A DNA stretch of 64,000 nucleotides. It comes from Paramecium tetraurelia. Lineage: Eukaryota > Ciliophora > Oligohymenophorea > Peniculida > Parameciidae. Below, piece by piece: positions 41,760 to 53,360 of the stretch (position 1 is the first letter of the stretch; each line of letters starts with the position of its first letter). The stretch lies in NCBI RefSeq assembly GCF_000165425.1, contig NW_001799046.1:23342-87341 (forward strand), written 5' to 3'. A program made the translations under genes and the position numbers. Under the pieces are notes generated by a model. That model worked only from the letters and a program-made list of their open reading frames with translations. It was not told the origin of the DNA and did no database searches.

Positions 41760-42390
41760 TCAATCTATAATATTATCTTTATCTATTATAATTCCTAATT
41801 TCTCAATGAATTGCTTAAAATCCATCTTTTCCATTTCAATTAATTTATTAAATGAAAAAATCGTACTGTTGAGACATTTATAATTAATGCCATATTTGTA
41901 AAAACACACTTCGCATATTTATAGGATAAGAGTCAAAAGTTAACTTACGATTCATTTATTAATATTTGGTATCAATAAGCTTAAAATTTTGCATGAATTA
42001 GTATTTTGAGTTAATAACTGTTCCTTTCAGTATTTATTCTATCCTTCCAGTTCTTCTAATTTATTAATGAATTTCAAGCACAAGCTATCTTGCATATTAA
42101 TTAAAAATTATAATAATCATTTACCATAAAACATTGCTATTATATTATCAACTATTCACTTCCCTGAAGAATACAATAATATGATTTTTATGCACAATAG
42201 ATAGATGATTTAATATAGAATCTTATTGATTACATTAATATTTGATTATTAACATCTATACCCCATCATTTCTAGGACAATCACTTCTATTGTATAAAAA
42301 TTCAATAAATTTGAGATTTTTCAACTAAATTGATTGATCATCAATTTTAATATTCCTAATTCACTTAAATTTCCTGTTCTTTAGATTTTG
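41760..42390 (-). pseudogene. Relic of an unidentified gene
   Basis: From 42095 down to TGA 41760-41762 one minus-strand frame of 112 codons is interrupted by only two TGA codons. It reads plausibly (FNKLIEMEKMDFKQFIEKL near the end). Further upstream (about 42390-42150) another frame is coding-like (NLKFIEFLYNRSDCPRNDG) before a TGA. Taken together this looks like a dead minus-strand gene. No family was recognised. The intervening 41550-41759 shows nothing clear. Confidence 0.4.
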
Positions 42391-42433
42391 AATATTAATT
42401 AAATAAATGTAAATATAAGATGGAAACAATTTG

Positions 42434-44411
42434 ATGCTTAACCTATCTAATGGTCCAATAGACAATAGTAGAAGATCCTGCACAAATGTGTTTTGTGCCA
42501 TCTTTTATGCGGGCATATTGTTGAGTATCTTTGGGATAGGCTTGTACATGAATCAAAGCGGGAATGTATTGTTGATAGACAGAGGATATGACCCTGATCG
42601 TAAATAGAAACAAATATGATAAAGATAGACCATGTGGAATAGACACTTTGAGAGATTATCCATTCATCTACTTCACTACTCTCAATAGTGATTTCTTATG
42701 GAAGACTGTTTGCGTTTAGGAATGTCCGAGTGTTCCAGTTGCCAAACACAAACATTTGTAGTTCAATCCTCCAACAACTACAACTGTTCCGACAACAACA
42801 ACACCCATAGGAACACCCCAAAATTCATAATTAAAATGCGCTGTAAATTCAGTAGTAACTTCTTGTAGTTAAGCCACATTATACAACAGCATTAAATGTA
42901 ATATTAATATATATGCATATAGTCGATTAAAGAGTCTGCATTCCCACAGATCCAGATTAATTTAAGGTAGTTCAGGAAGCATTGAAAATGGGTTTCTTGC
43001 ATTAATTAATTTCTGATATCAGTGGAGCCAAGTATACCTTATTTATATTCATTGTAATTGGAACTTGCTTTACCTTGTCATTCACTTACCTATTAAAGTG
43101 GTGTAGTAAGACTGTAATTTGGTTCATCATCTTTATCATCGTGGTGTTGTCCATCTTCTTTGGCTATTATAGTTATCTGTAATATAGGGCATCGTAATGA
43201 ATATATCTATCCAAATAGATCTAGTATGACTATCGGTTTATCCCCGACTGGATATCTATTATAATCAATAATTTGGTGGTGTTTTGGATTGGGTACAATA
43301 ATCTTGACAATTTGTTTTTACAAACGAATCAATCTAGCCATTGCCATCATTAAGTCAGCATCTGATTTTGTCACTAAGAATGTCAGTATTGTCATTGTCC
43401 CTATATTCTCGACTCTTGCCACTTTTATTTTCACCATTATTTTTATATACATAGCATTGTAATTATACAATTAAAACTAGTTTAATATGTTCAACTGGTA
43501 CACCTGGAGATAAATAATAGTAATGGCCTTTTGGGTAATTGAAATACACAGTACTTTAATACTTTAGTGGATTCTATTTGTTATTTGCCACCTTTTGGAC
43601 ATATGCTTTGATTATTGGAGTCAATAGCTTTATCATAGCAGGTTCAGTGTGTGTGTGGTATTGGCAACAAGGAAAGAGTGGTTAAGAACATGTGTAACCA
43701 CTCAATTCATCGTGGAAGAGATGTTTTGTCTACCATTTTGGTTCAATTGTCTTGGGTGCCCTATTATTGGGATTAATCTCAATTTTTAGATCTTTTTTCG
43801 AGTATCTATATGTATTTAGTATTCATATAATCAAAATAGAGAAATGCTGAGTATATGAGAAATACAGATGGCTGTCAATTTTGTTTTAAGTGTTGTGCAT
43901 GTTGCATATGGTGTTTTGAAAGGTTTTTACAATATTTGAATCAGAATATCTATGTCTAAATTAACATGACTGGAGATGGGTTCTTTCATGCTGCCAAAAA
44001 AGGTTTGGATATTATGTCTAATAATCCTTCTATTGTTATGTAAGTAGTGGGATTGGGAGATCTGATAAATAACATTGCAAGAATCATGATTACATTATCA
44101 ATCTCTATGTTCTTTTTTAGATCCATTTCTGAATTGCCTCAACTATTATTTGGAGGCATTGTCATTAATCCATACAATCCAACCTTATTATTGGCAATCA
44201 TTATCTTTGTCATTGCCACTGTGTTTACCAATATTTTTGGAGTGGCCATTGAAAGCATTCTCCATTTATATTGCATTGATTAAGAAATAGCCAGGGCCAA
44301 ACAGAGTTCAGAAGATGCTGAAATGTGTCCTGCGGTATTATTGATTATATATTATTATAATAGGCTTTAAGAGAATTTTTAAATGACAAAGTGTTTACAT
44401 AATAAAAATGA
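42434..44411 (+). CDS. Choline transporter-like protein (SLC44/CTL family)
   Basis: This is a predicted 607-residue multi-pass membrane protein, close to the usual length of the family (about 600-700). Six introns restore one frame: 42600-42624, 42898-42922, 43194-43218, 43459-43480, 43812-43839 and 44335-44363 (25, 25, 25, 22, 28, 29 nt). Family hallmarks are an N-terminal RSCTNVFCAIFYAG followed by a first membrane segment, a Cys-containing Thr-rich outer loop, the KRINLAIAIIKSAS helix, YTVLQYFSGFYLLF, the IAGSVCVWYW segment, the Cys-rich CQFCFKCCACCIWCFE stretch, and the GDGFFHAAKKG region. CTL proteins mediate choline or related transport at plasma or organelle membranes; the substrate here is not shown. 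The frame is intact throughout, in contrast to the neighbouring antigen copies. It lies convergent with the next gene. Confidence 0.85.
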
Positions 44412-44648
44412 AATATTAATAAAGAATTCATAATCAATAATCTTTTTTTGTATTCGTTCTTGACAACTTATTATTGATGCTCTTTTGACTTTAATTTTAT
44501 TCCTCCAAATCCAACGTTGACAGGAAATCTTTAATTTTATTAACATTTTCATTTAAATCATTCAATAATACCCAATATGAATAAAAGCTTTCTTGAGGAT
44601 ATTTAGATAAATTTACTTTTATTTTCCTACTTAAATTCAATCAATTAA

Positions 44649-45080
44649 TCATTATAAGTCTCCTGATGCTTTGTGATTGATTAAACTTTTGTTTCCAATT
44701 CTGCCATCTTGTCTCAAATAATACTAAGATAGAGGAATACTTTAGATTTCATTAGATCTCATAGGAGAATCTAATTTTTCTACTTTAACAATCTCTTTGT
44801 TTTTAGGGGAAAATGGATGATGCAGGGAGATGAATTGACTTTGGAGTTAGAGAATTTGGGTTTCTTGAGACCTCAATTGCTCTTCAATTGGTCGTATAAA
44901 TGCCTATATGGTATTTTCGATGATCTTTTCGATGAAGCATATAATCTGTTAGGTTAGTTCTTCCTTCTGCAATTCCTTGTCATTATTGACAGATTTACTC
45001 TTCTGCATTTTCTTGTATATATGATTAGAGATGATTACCATTTCAACCAAGGATTCAATTATACTCTCGAATTTAAACAT
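44649..45080 (-). CDS. Hypothetical 143-residue protein
   Basis: An intronless minus-strand frame of 144 codons, ATG 45078-45080 to TGA 44649-44651. The N-terminal half is rich in Glu, Lys and Gln with helical spacing (KELQKEELTQQIICFIEK, then EEQLRSQETQILQLQ) and probably forms a coiled coil; the C-terminal part is Ser/Asn-rich. The frame also continues upstream of the chosen ATG, but the next gene's stop lies 47 bp away, which favours this start. No known family was recognised. It may be cotranscribed with, or simply packed behind, the upstream gene. Confidence 0.55.
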
Positions 45081-45127
45081 TTACAATTATTATTGTTTAC
45101 TTTAACTAATAAAATACACAATTATAT

Positions 45128-45974
45128 TCAAGATGCTTTGATGTAAGAAGCAGCCTTTTACAAGAGACCTCCTGATTTCTTCTTCTCCACCTATTCATCT
45201 AAGTACTTCTACATTTTTTCGACTCTATCATTCACATCTCCAAGCACAACCCAACAAGCATTGCATTTCTCTAACAAATCAATTGCAATGTATACCTTTG
45301 ACTTGCCTTACGGTATCATTGACTTTAGTATCATTTAATTCCTATTTGAGTTAATAAATTTTGTCATCAAATTGCGATAGCATCTCTAAAAGATAAACAA
45401 CAAACCATACTTGATTGGATATCATCTGAAGTATTAAATATCTATATTGTCTATTTCATTTAAGCTCTAAATTATTAAACTATTATCATACTAGGTATCC
45501 ATCAATAGACTAATCATGTTATCATGATTTTGTAATTTCTTTCTGACTCTATCGATTTCATCTGTTTCTATCTGTTTCCCACTCTCAATTACTTTTTCTG
45601 AAACTCCCACACTGCGCATTACTGGAGTAAACTGGAGATAGAGACTACATTTACTTGATTAAAACTCTTGATGACAAGTTCTTTGATCTTAGCCAAATCT
45701 GACTCCAATTGATCGATCTACTACTTGATAGGTTCCACCAATTCGTTGCAAGTGATCTTGGCCACTTCTGTGAATATGTTGGCTATGCTTGCCATCAACT
45801 TCTCCTTCTCAACCAATTTGTCAATTATGCATTCATTATTGTGATGAATGTACCCTTTCTATTATTGTTATTGTGCTTTCTTGCTTAAATACTGAGCCTA
45901 TACATTATTTAGAGTACTTTATCAACTGCTTTCTCCACCTTCTCATCAAAATCCTTTTCAGTATACTTTTTCAT
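45128..45974 (-). CDS. Hypothetical coiled-coil protein (242 aa)
   Basis: ATG at 45972-45974 (MKKYTEKDFDEKVEK) to TGA 45128-45130. Five short introns join one frame: 45884-45903, 45632-45654, 45467-45491, 45386-45410 and 45271-45295 (20, 23, 25, 25, 25 nt), giving exactly 243 codons. The product is almost wholly charged and helical (DQLESDLAKIKELV; KIYQLKQELNDTKV; RVEKMQKYLDEQVEKKK), suggesting an extended coiled coil. No catalytic motif or signal peptide is seen. I do not recognise a family. It has only 53 bp to the stop of the gene behind it. Confidence 0.65.
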
Positions 45975-46028
45975 CTCGTATATTGAATACGTATATTTTG
46001 AAAAGCAAAGAAAATATTTAATACTTTT

Positions 46029-48099
46029 TCAATTGATATACGAACATAATTATTTTTATTGAACAAAACTCATATAATTGCTTCGGGTTGAATTGAGATC
46101 ATTCGTAACACTAGACTTGAATTTCAATCTGAGTTTGTCAATCGACTAATTATTGCTAACACTGTTGACTTCACTTTGATGATGATTTTTTTATGCGAAT
46201 TGCTTTTACACATTCCTATAAGATGCCTAAATGACCTTCTGAATCTACTTTGCTTTCTTTTCTGGATTCTCCGATTTGAAAGCCTATTAATACATCAAAG
46301 ACAAAACAAGATTATCCTTATGCACTCTAGGAAGTGTGCTAAGTGTATCCAAAACTGTCTATAGAGGAGGATTTTAGGGAATGTGAAGAGAAGGCAATTA
46401 CCCAAAAGACTGATGGACATTCTCTGTCTTAATAATTGGCTAAGAAGACCTAGAAGTTAATGAAGTGAACTCCGTGCTATTTTCATTCAAAAGATCAGCT
46501 TGTGTCTTAATTGTGAATTTATTCCTGATGCAATTTTCATCATGAGATTGTTAAGCTGCTTGAGGTTTCTTCAATAATCTGGCTTAATACTATTGCAAAG
46601 TATTGCTATAGACTTTTTATAACACACTTTGATTCTGAGTATTAACTACTTTGATGCTCTTTAGATCTTCCTCTGTTATGTTTTATAATAGTTTCACTTG
46701 GGACAACTTCTAGCCTTGAGACTCAACCAATTTCTTATTAAGAATGTGCTTGGCTTAAAAATTTGGTTTATTCTATTAGACATCCTGAGCAGCCTTAAAG
46801 ATCTGATAATAAATTATAATAAATTTACTTCATCCTATTGATGAATAGTCTACTAGGCAGTTTCACATTTTTTTTACCAATGCTTAAATATAATGTTCGA
46901 ATTCTTTTTCATATTTTCAAAAATTTGATAATTACCTAGGTTATCGAAGAATTGTCTCTTTCTTATTCTATAGACGTGTAATTTTGGAGTAATAACTTTG
47001 GCCTTAGTGAATCGAGAGATCTTTAACATAATTTCAACTTCCCCAAATCCTTAAAATTATCCATAAGATGACAAAATTATTTGTTTTTCTCCTACTTTCT
47101 TAGATAATTCAATCTCTCCATCTATAATAAAGTAGATGTGTGTTGATTTATCATCTTCCTTAAATAGAATTTCACCAGCATGATGTGTAATCATTTTACA
47201 TTCTAAAATTATACCCATGAATTCTTAAGGTTCAATAAACTAAAATAGTGGAGTTTTGGAAAAGTAGTTTATTTTATTATCTAATGCAGCACTCATATAC
47301 GGATTAATCAACTCCAAATATGCCATCTCACTCAAGTATATTAAATGAGTCTATTCCAACGCATAAACTGTTGATGATCTTGCTGTATCCAACTTAATAG
47401 CTGCCTCTCCAAACGAACTTTAATAGCTCTTTATTTACATACTCTCCTTAAAACAGTACTTTCAATATTATGTAATCTGGGAACACACTGTTCAGTCCAT
47501 AGGGATCCTATTCAGTCTTTTTAATGAGTTTTGATTGTGAATTCTCCAAGTAATCCAACTTGTTAGATCCAACCATCTTCTCTTTTGGTTTCATCACTAC
47601 CACCTTCCCTTCCAAGATTATATAAAATCGTTTATTTTGATCTCCCTATCTATAAACTGGATTCAATTGAGGCACTGATTGAAACCTAACTGCATTCTAA
47701 TAGATACCTAAATTCAGAGTAAATACGACCCAATAACTCAGGAGGCACTTCCTTCCTTATTTCCTTGATCTTTTTAATTTAACTTAATTATTCAATCAAA
47801 ATGGATGATGTTGGTATTATCATATTGGTTAATGTTGCGATGCTCTTTCTCGAATATCTACGATAATAATTATCAGGATTCGAATTCTCAGTTATTGGTC
47901 TCAATCCTAACTCATTTCTTATTGAATCGATATCAATCAGTTTCTTTTATTTTTTTACATCTCTCTGCTAAGTTTACTTCTGTGCCCCCTTTAACATGTG
48001 CTTAGATTCACTATCCGAATCAGAATCGCTGGGTTACTGTAGAAAGTCAAAATTAGTTTTTGTTTGAATACTAAAGGATGATTGTATGTAAGAAGTCAT
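46029..48099 (-). CDS. Protein with two cyclic-nucleotide-binding domains
   Basis: A predicted 665-residue protein, ATG 48097-48099 to TGA 46029-46031, with introns 47686-47707, 47418-47442 and 46803-46828 (22, 25, 26 nt). Two CNMP-binding folds follow each other. The first (from about residue 135) has YIILEGKVVVMK and a good phosphate-binding cassette, FGEAAIKLDTARSS, keeping the Gly-Glu and Arg that contact the nucleotide. The second has HIYFIIDGEIELSKK and GFGEVEIMLKISRF, where the Glu is kept but the Arg is displaced, so binding there is doubtful. The N-terminus is Ser/Asp-rich and the C-terminal third is Gln/Asn/Ser-rich and low-complexity. There is no kinase or channel domain, so this is an orphan cAMP/cGMP sensor type. 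Its exact role is unknown. Confidence 0.8.
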
Positions 48100-48351
48100 T
48101 ATATAAAAATATTTGATTTTTAATTTAATCCTTCAACTAGGTATTCTCCATGCTATACTATCCTATCCTATTCAATTATTTTATATACTCTTTGGTTTTT
48201 CAAAATATTTGGAAGGATCCAATTCTAGAATTGTGAAAAGAAACCATTAATCATTTATATTATCTATGATGATTTAATGAATCTATTAAAATAATGATAA
48301 CTCAGATGTATTCTAATAGATTGTAGTATTAAATTTAATTTTTATTAATGA

Positions 48352-50001
48352 TCATTCTTTTTTCTTCTTCTTCTTTTTGCCCTTCTTCTCCTCGAAAGGA
48401 TTAACTAACATGGATTGTCCAACATCCATTAGTTTAGTGTTGAAGTCCTCTTGATAAGTAGGTACCATAATCCCAGCCAATAGAGAGTCGATTTAAATGG
48501 GAATTTTGTGTTTTGCAAATCTATTTTTGATATCCAAAACTTCCTATAAATTTTAATCATTCACTATTTTTGGACTATTTCTCTATAATAATTGAGAGAA
48601 TTTGCTATGGAGTGAATTAGATCTAAGTTTTGTTGCATAAATGGACAATGATGATGGTTATTCATCAAGTTAAGTATCTGTGGCACTTAGATTCAATAGA
48701 TCTTTGTATGCTCTCTTAGCATTTACCACTCTTTAAGCAGATGCTTTATTCTCCAAAAATGAAGTATCAACAGCCGAGTCATATTATCTATTTTGTGATT
48801 ATACAATAATAGGTAATGGCTTTAGATTGATTACTTTAGAGTCTTACTAATTTTACAATCCAAGAGATAATGCTCTTCTTTTATCGACTTCTGCATATCT
48901 ACTACCATAATATTGTGAATCTATTCTGCGATCAATCTCCTTTTCTATTCTGGCTTTGTTCTTAGACCAAACATTCATAGAATTAACAATCTCTTCATCC
49001 ATTTTTTTCTCTGCTGCTTCCTTCTATCTAAATTAGATCCATCTATTTTATAGATTCAATTCGATTTCCTGATTCGATGGTTAATATAACTAATAGTTTT
49101 ACTTATTCTCAAACTATTTATTTAAATCTTTAAATTCTAAATTAACATCATCTTTTTAAAATACTTTGATCTTGGGTACCATATTTATAAGTATTTTCTT
49201 CTTATCTTCAGTCTGCTCTTCATTCCCCAATAAGTCTCCATCTATAACAATCTCACCCTCTGTTTAATCCTAACTCTATTGCAGATTCTCATCCTATTCT
49301 TTTTGGTTTTACGAGATCACTTTAGGAAAGGTGCTCTTTAATTGAATTTGAGGCACAATGTTGTTTAATTGATTAAATTGTCTTCTTTTATATTACTTTA
49401 ATCTAATGACTAATAACTTCAAGTACCTCAATTGTGGTGGATCACAATTCGTATGCATGGTTCTGTTCTTCTCCCTATAATCCCTAAGTTGATCATCAAT
49501 TAATTTACTAGGCAAAGGCATTGACTAATCCTAATTTATAAATCTAGCATCATCACTCGAAGCTATGTTACCTACATCCTTCTCTTGTGTCTTTATGACT
49601 TCCCTGTTGTTCTACACAAAAAAACCATACACCTTTTCCAGAAATATCAACTAAGAATCCCTTCCTTTTGCGATTGCTGCTTCTCTTAATAAATTTACAA
49701 TATTTTAGTAAAAATTATAACGAGTAGGCATTGTTGGAATTATTCTACCTTATTTCAAAGATGCTTAGATCTAAATAATGAATAAATTAGTGATTACTTC
49801 TTTATTGAAATTTTAAATGGATTTGATTATAGTGATAAACTTTTTATTATCCTCAAAGTGCACACTCTTGAGTTCTTCAGTATCGAATAGCTGGTAATTA
49901 AATCTCGTATGCCATAATCGTGTGCTATTGTAGAATTGCAGCTTCTCAGTGTCACTAATACTCGAAAGCACATGTGACTTTTCGAAAGCTGATTAATTCA
50001 T
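48352..50001 (-). CDS. Hypothetical 549-residue protein with Lys-rich tail
   Basis: One intronless frame of 550 codons, ATG 49999-50001 (MNQSAFEKSHVLSSISD) to TGA 48352-48354. The N-terminal 150 residues look globular (LWHTRFNYQLFDTEELK; NFYQNIVNLLREAAIAKG). The middle is acidic and Gln-rich, with a conserved-looking region RLKQYKRRQFNQLNNIVP. The protein ends in a run of lysines (KKGKKKKKKKE). No family can be assigned with confidence. Its start codon is only 41 bp from the start of the divergent 760-residue gene, so the two may be co-regulated. The Lys tail could bind nucleic acid or tubulin, but that is speculation. Confidence 0.75.
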
Positions 50002-50042
50002 TATTTTTATATATTTTTATTTTCTTAACTGATATTTTAAAA
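50002..50042. promoter_or_regulatory. 41-bp bidirectional promoter region
   Basis: Only 41 bp separate the start codons of two divergent long genes (50001 minus, 50043 plus). Both starts are the first ATG of frames that remain open for more than 500 codons. Both 5' untranslated regions and any core promoter must fit here or overlap the opposite coding sequence. Confidence 0.55.
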
Positions 50043-52354
50043 ATGAACTCCAAACAACAACACATGACGGCTTGTCCAGCAATTTTGAAGGGAGATGATC
50101 TTCCTGATGATACTCCACTTAAGATGCAGAATTCCAATATCCCAAAACCTATTATTTCAAAGAAATTAATGCCTTAAGTGAATAATGAAATACTTTACGA
50201 AAGACTCAATTAAGAGGCTGAAATATTTAAGTAGAACAATTAAATGTTGAAGGAATATTACGAATCAGAAGAATTACGACCCTGCTCATTTGCTCCTTAA
50301 ACCCTGAATGACGGTTAGGAAAAAAGATCACTCTATTAATTTTTATTCGATCAATAGAATCATGTTATGAAAGTAGAATAGAAGTTGGAATAAATTAAAT
50401 AAAATGAATTGGAACGTGATCTCTAACACCCATATCATCCAAAGACTAATGAATTCAACTTTTCGAATAGAAATGAAACAATCCCTACTTATGAGAGATT
50501 GTACAATCTGAACTAAAAGAAACCCTCTGAACCATAGATGTAACAATCAGAATCTACTGTCGATTATAAGCCATTAATTTAATAGAAGTCACAAAACATA
50601 GTGCGTAATCAGAAGGTGGAGGACATCCTTTACCAAGATGCCCAAAGGAGATTATAGAAACAGAAGGAAGTACAAGATAAGAAAAATACAACCAAAGTAG
50701 TCACTGTGAATGTTAAATTCACATCAAACAATAGCGAGAAGATAGTGGCTCAAAAATTCATAAGAGAGTTCGAAACTGTAATAGATTGGATTTTTGATCA
50801 AACAGGATAAGATAGACCATCAAATGTATCATTCTCAATTGACTATCTCAAATTAGGAGAAATACTGTAACGTTTAGGATTTTTGAATCAATTGCAATTA
50901 AAGGAGAGCAATGAAAAGGCTGTTGAATTTGAGAATCTGCGTTTATCTGAAGAAAGAGCCTTATTATGCGAAATTTGGACTGTTTTGAGAGGAGATGAAC
51001 TAGGTGGTATCAGCAAAAGGAACTTGTGTTTATTTTTGTTGACTTTGATTGGCATTACAGATTTTAAAATCAAAGAATTACCTTCTGCTTAAAATGAAGA
51101 GGTTCCTAATTACTAGAAATCCATTCAACCATAATAACATAAAATTGTTACTGCTCATTAACCTAATGATAGACCTAAGTTAGGAACTATTGATAAGGAC
51201 GGCAATATCATTTTCACATTCGAAGAGACCAAAAAGATTCAAAAGCAATTCGATATTTTATATAGAAATAGATTAGGCTGTGAGGAATTGAAGAAAATTA
51301 ATTGGAAGGATGAAAACCCCTATAAACCATAAATATTACCTTAATCAAAGCAATTGGCCAATTAGTTTAGAGAGAAAGTATTAGAATAGACAGCTAATCT
51401 AATTGATAATCAGTTGATTAAAGTAAATATACCTGAAAATGGATAAATTACACATGCAGATTTGTTGGTTTTACAAAAGAAAGCTGTAGAATATCACAAA
51501 GAATAGAAGAAATAAGAGATATTATAATAATAATTAGATAAATGTCCATTCAAACCATAATTGATGAGTAATAACAATTACAGTATTGATGAAAGGAAAA
51601 GTTAGTCAAAGAAATCTGAGAAATATTTGCAATTGTATTCACTGGCTAAGCCTACTACTTCAAAAAGAGACAGAACTACAGAAGAAATAGAATATGAAAA
51701 ATAATAAGAAGAATGCACTTTCCAACCTGGTCTCGTTAACAAAGGAAGTTAATAACAGAAATAAGAGAATCATTTTGTAAATAAGGATGTAGATAAAACA
51801 GTGTAGAGAATGAGATAAGCTAGATAAAGAAGAGAAGAAGTGTAAGGCATGTTGGAAAGAGGATATAAGAGTAACAAACCAGTATAATAGTAACAACAAT
51901 CCAACCAATAGTCCAACGTAAGTAGAAGCTAGTCCTAAAATCAATTGAAATAAACAACACAGTCATCAAGATAGAAAAGTCTACAATCATAAGAATCGCA
52001 ATAAATGAATACTTTTTAATCATAGAATTTCCATATGGATGAGTCATAACCAAAGGAAGAATAGAGTGTCGTTAGATCTGGCAGTTGTAAGACAGTGGTT
52101 CTAATTATTATTTAGAGTAGGATGAGAGAATACCTTTGTTATTCGTTGATGTGAATCTAGGACCAAGTAAGACTGAGAGAATTGTTGTGTATGAAGGGGA
52201 TTAGTCTTGTGATTTGGCTGCTCGATTTGCTCAAGAACACAATTTGGATGAGTTCATGCAAGATAAGTTAAAGGAATTACTTGACTACTAAATAAGTGGA
52301 TTGCTTACTAAAATTGATGAAGAAGAAGGAGCCTTAAGTGATAATGATTAATGA
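50043..52354 (+). CDS. Conserved protist protein with FxP motifs, 760 aa
   Basis: ATG at 50043 (MNSKQQHMTACPAIL) to TGA 52352-52354, with one 29-nt intron (52087-52115), giving 761 codons. Short Phe/His-x-Pro motifs recur, each a Cys/His-aromatic-x-Pro core (CSFAP, HPYHP, CPFKP, CTFQP), separated by Gln-rich helical linkers. A globular region with an EF-hand-like feel precedes them (residues about 240-350, RALLCEIWTVLRGDELG). The C-terminus, LLFVDVNLGP...RIVVYEGD followed by FAQEHNLDEF, resembles a ubiquitin-like tail seen in several uncharacterised protist proteins. That last comparison is from memory and unverified. The gene is divergent from the 549-residue gene. Confidence 0.7.
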
Positions 52355-52378
52355 TTTATATATATATATACTAAAATA

Positions 52379-52748
52379 TCATTGTTATGATTATCTAATT
52401 GATTATTTGCTAGATTCTTATGATTTTAGTTCCAACTCTCTCTCTTTATTTTAATACCATTAAACATATTGTTGATCATTTTTCAAATTTTCAATTCCTT
52501 ATCTAGTCCACTAAGAGACCAAATTCTGATATACATCTGGCTAGTAGTGAGAATGTGTCATGTCATATTTCTCCTAATTCTCAAGTCTTTCCAAATCTCT
52601 AAAATCTCATTAATTTTTACCTTAGACTGAGAAAGAAGAATATCAAAATGATTGGGAATAATAAATAGATGGAGATTAGTATTCTTTGATCGTACATATT
52701 TCCAAAATATGATACGAATGATTCACTAGTCAAAGGCTGTTATTCCAT
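52379..52748 (-). CDS. Small single-span membrane protein (115 aa)
   Basis: ATG 52746-52748 (MEQQPLTSES) to TGA 52379-52381 with a 22-nt intron at 52599-52620, giving 116 codons. Residues about 22-43 form one strong hydrophobic segment (ILISIYLLFPIILIFFFLSL) and the rest is a charged Gln/Glu-rich tail. The C-terminal TGA lies 24 bp from the stop of the convergent 760-residue gene. No family was recognised. The open frame, the consensus intron and the compact spacing support a real gene. Confidence 0.6.
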
Positions 52749-52799
52749 TTATTGTTGTTATTTAAATTAATAATCACATAAATTATTGTCATTTTATTT

Positions 52800-53344
52800 T
52801 CATTAAAATTATATAATTTGAGAAATGATATCCATTTCATTCTAGAACTGATTCCCATTAATCTAGAAATGCTCCTCTTCATGGATACTATTGGCTTAGT
52901 ATAATTATTAGAAAATATTATTCAAAATTAAAATTATATATATCTTTTAATACTTTATAATAGCTATTGTTCCTTAATAAATACTATAGTTTCAATATTG
53001 AATATTATTTAATTCTCATCTAATTAGAGACCAATTACTTAATTCTAAATCTGATCCTATAATATGTGCTAAAAAGACAAACAGAATTCAAGATCTTTGG
53101 AATGAAACATTACAATAATCCCTTACTTATTTAACCTCTACTCTAAAAAACTATATGTATCTTTGTTTCTTATGTGTTAAATCCTTACAAATTGTCATCA
53201 CTCTTCATGTGTCAATTAGGTATTGAGTTCTTTGTAAATACAAACAGAGTATCCATAGATTTATTCATTGGTACTATGCAAGGTATCCAAAGTCAAAATG
53301 TTGATTGGTTTTGTAGAAGGGATGACCAAATCATTAAAGTCCAT
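52800..53344 (-). CDS. Hypothetical 150-residue protein, gene model uncertain
   Basis: ATG 53342-53344 (MDFNDLVIPSTKPINILT) to TGA 52800-52802. A 33-nt intron (53169-53201) removes two in-frame TGA codons. Joining the last exon needs a 59-nt GT...AG segment (52895-52953), about twice the usual size here, so the 3' part may be wrong. The stretch NEQIYGYSVCIYKEL faintly recalls the start of a uDENN domain, but the rest of a DENN module is absent. The start lies 16 bp from the start of the divergent coiled-coil gene. It may be a truncated duplicate. Confidence 0.45.
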
Positions 53345-53360
53345 TATAATTATTAATATA
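53345..53360. promoter_or_regulatory. 16-bp gap between divergent start codons
   Basis: If both gene models are right, the minus-strand gene starting at 53344 and the plus-strand gene starting at 53361 are separated by just 16 bp. Transcripts would have to overlap or start almost at the ATG. A later true start for the smaller gene is possible. Confidence 0.35.

Noticed and set aside
52895-52953. The 59-nt segment as a retained internal eliminated sequence
   Set aside because: Its ends do not show the TAYAGYNR-type consensus, and GT...AG edges fit an intron as well or better.
52800-53344. Calling the 150-residue gene a DENN-domain protein
   Set aside because: Only a short IYGY-type motif resembles uDENN. 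The central and downstream DENN parts are absent.
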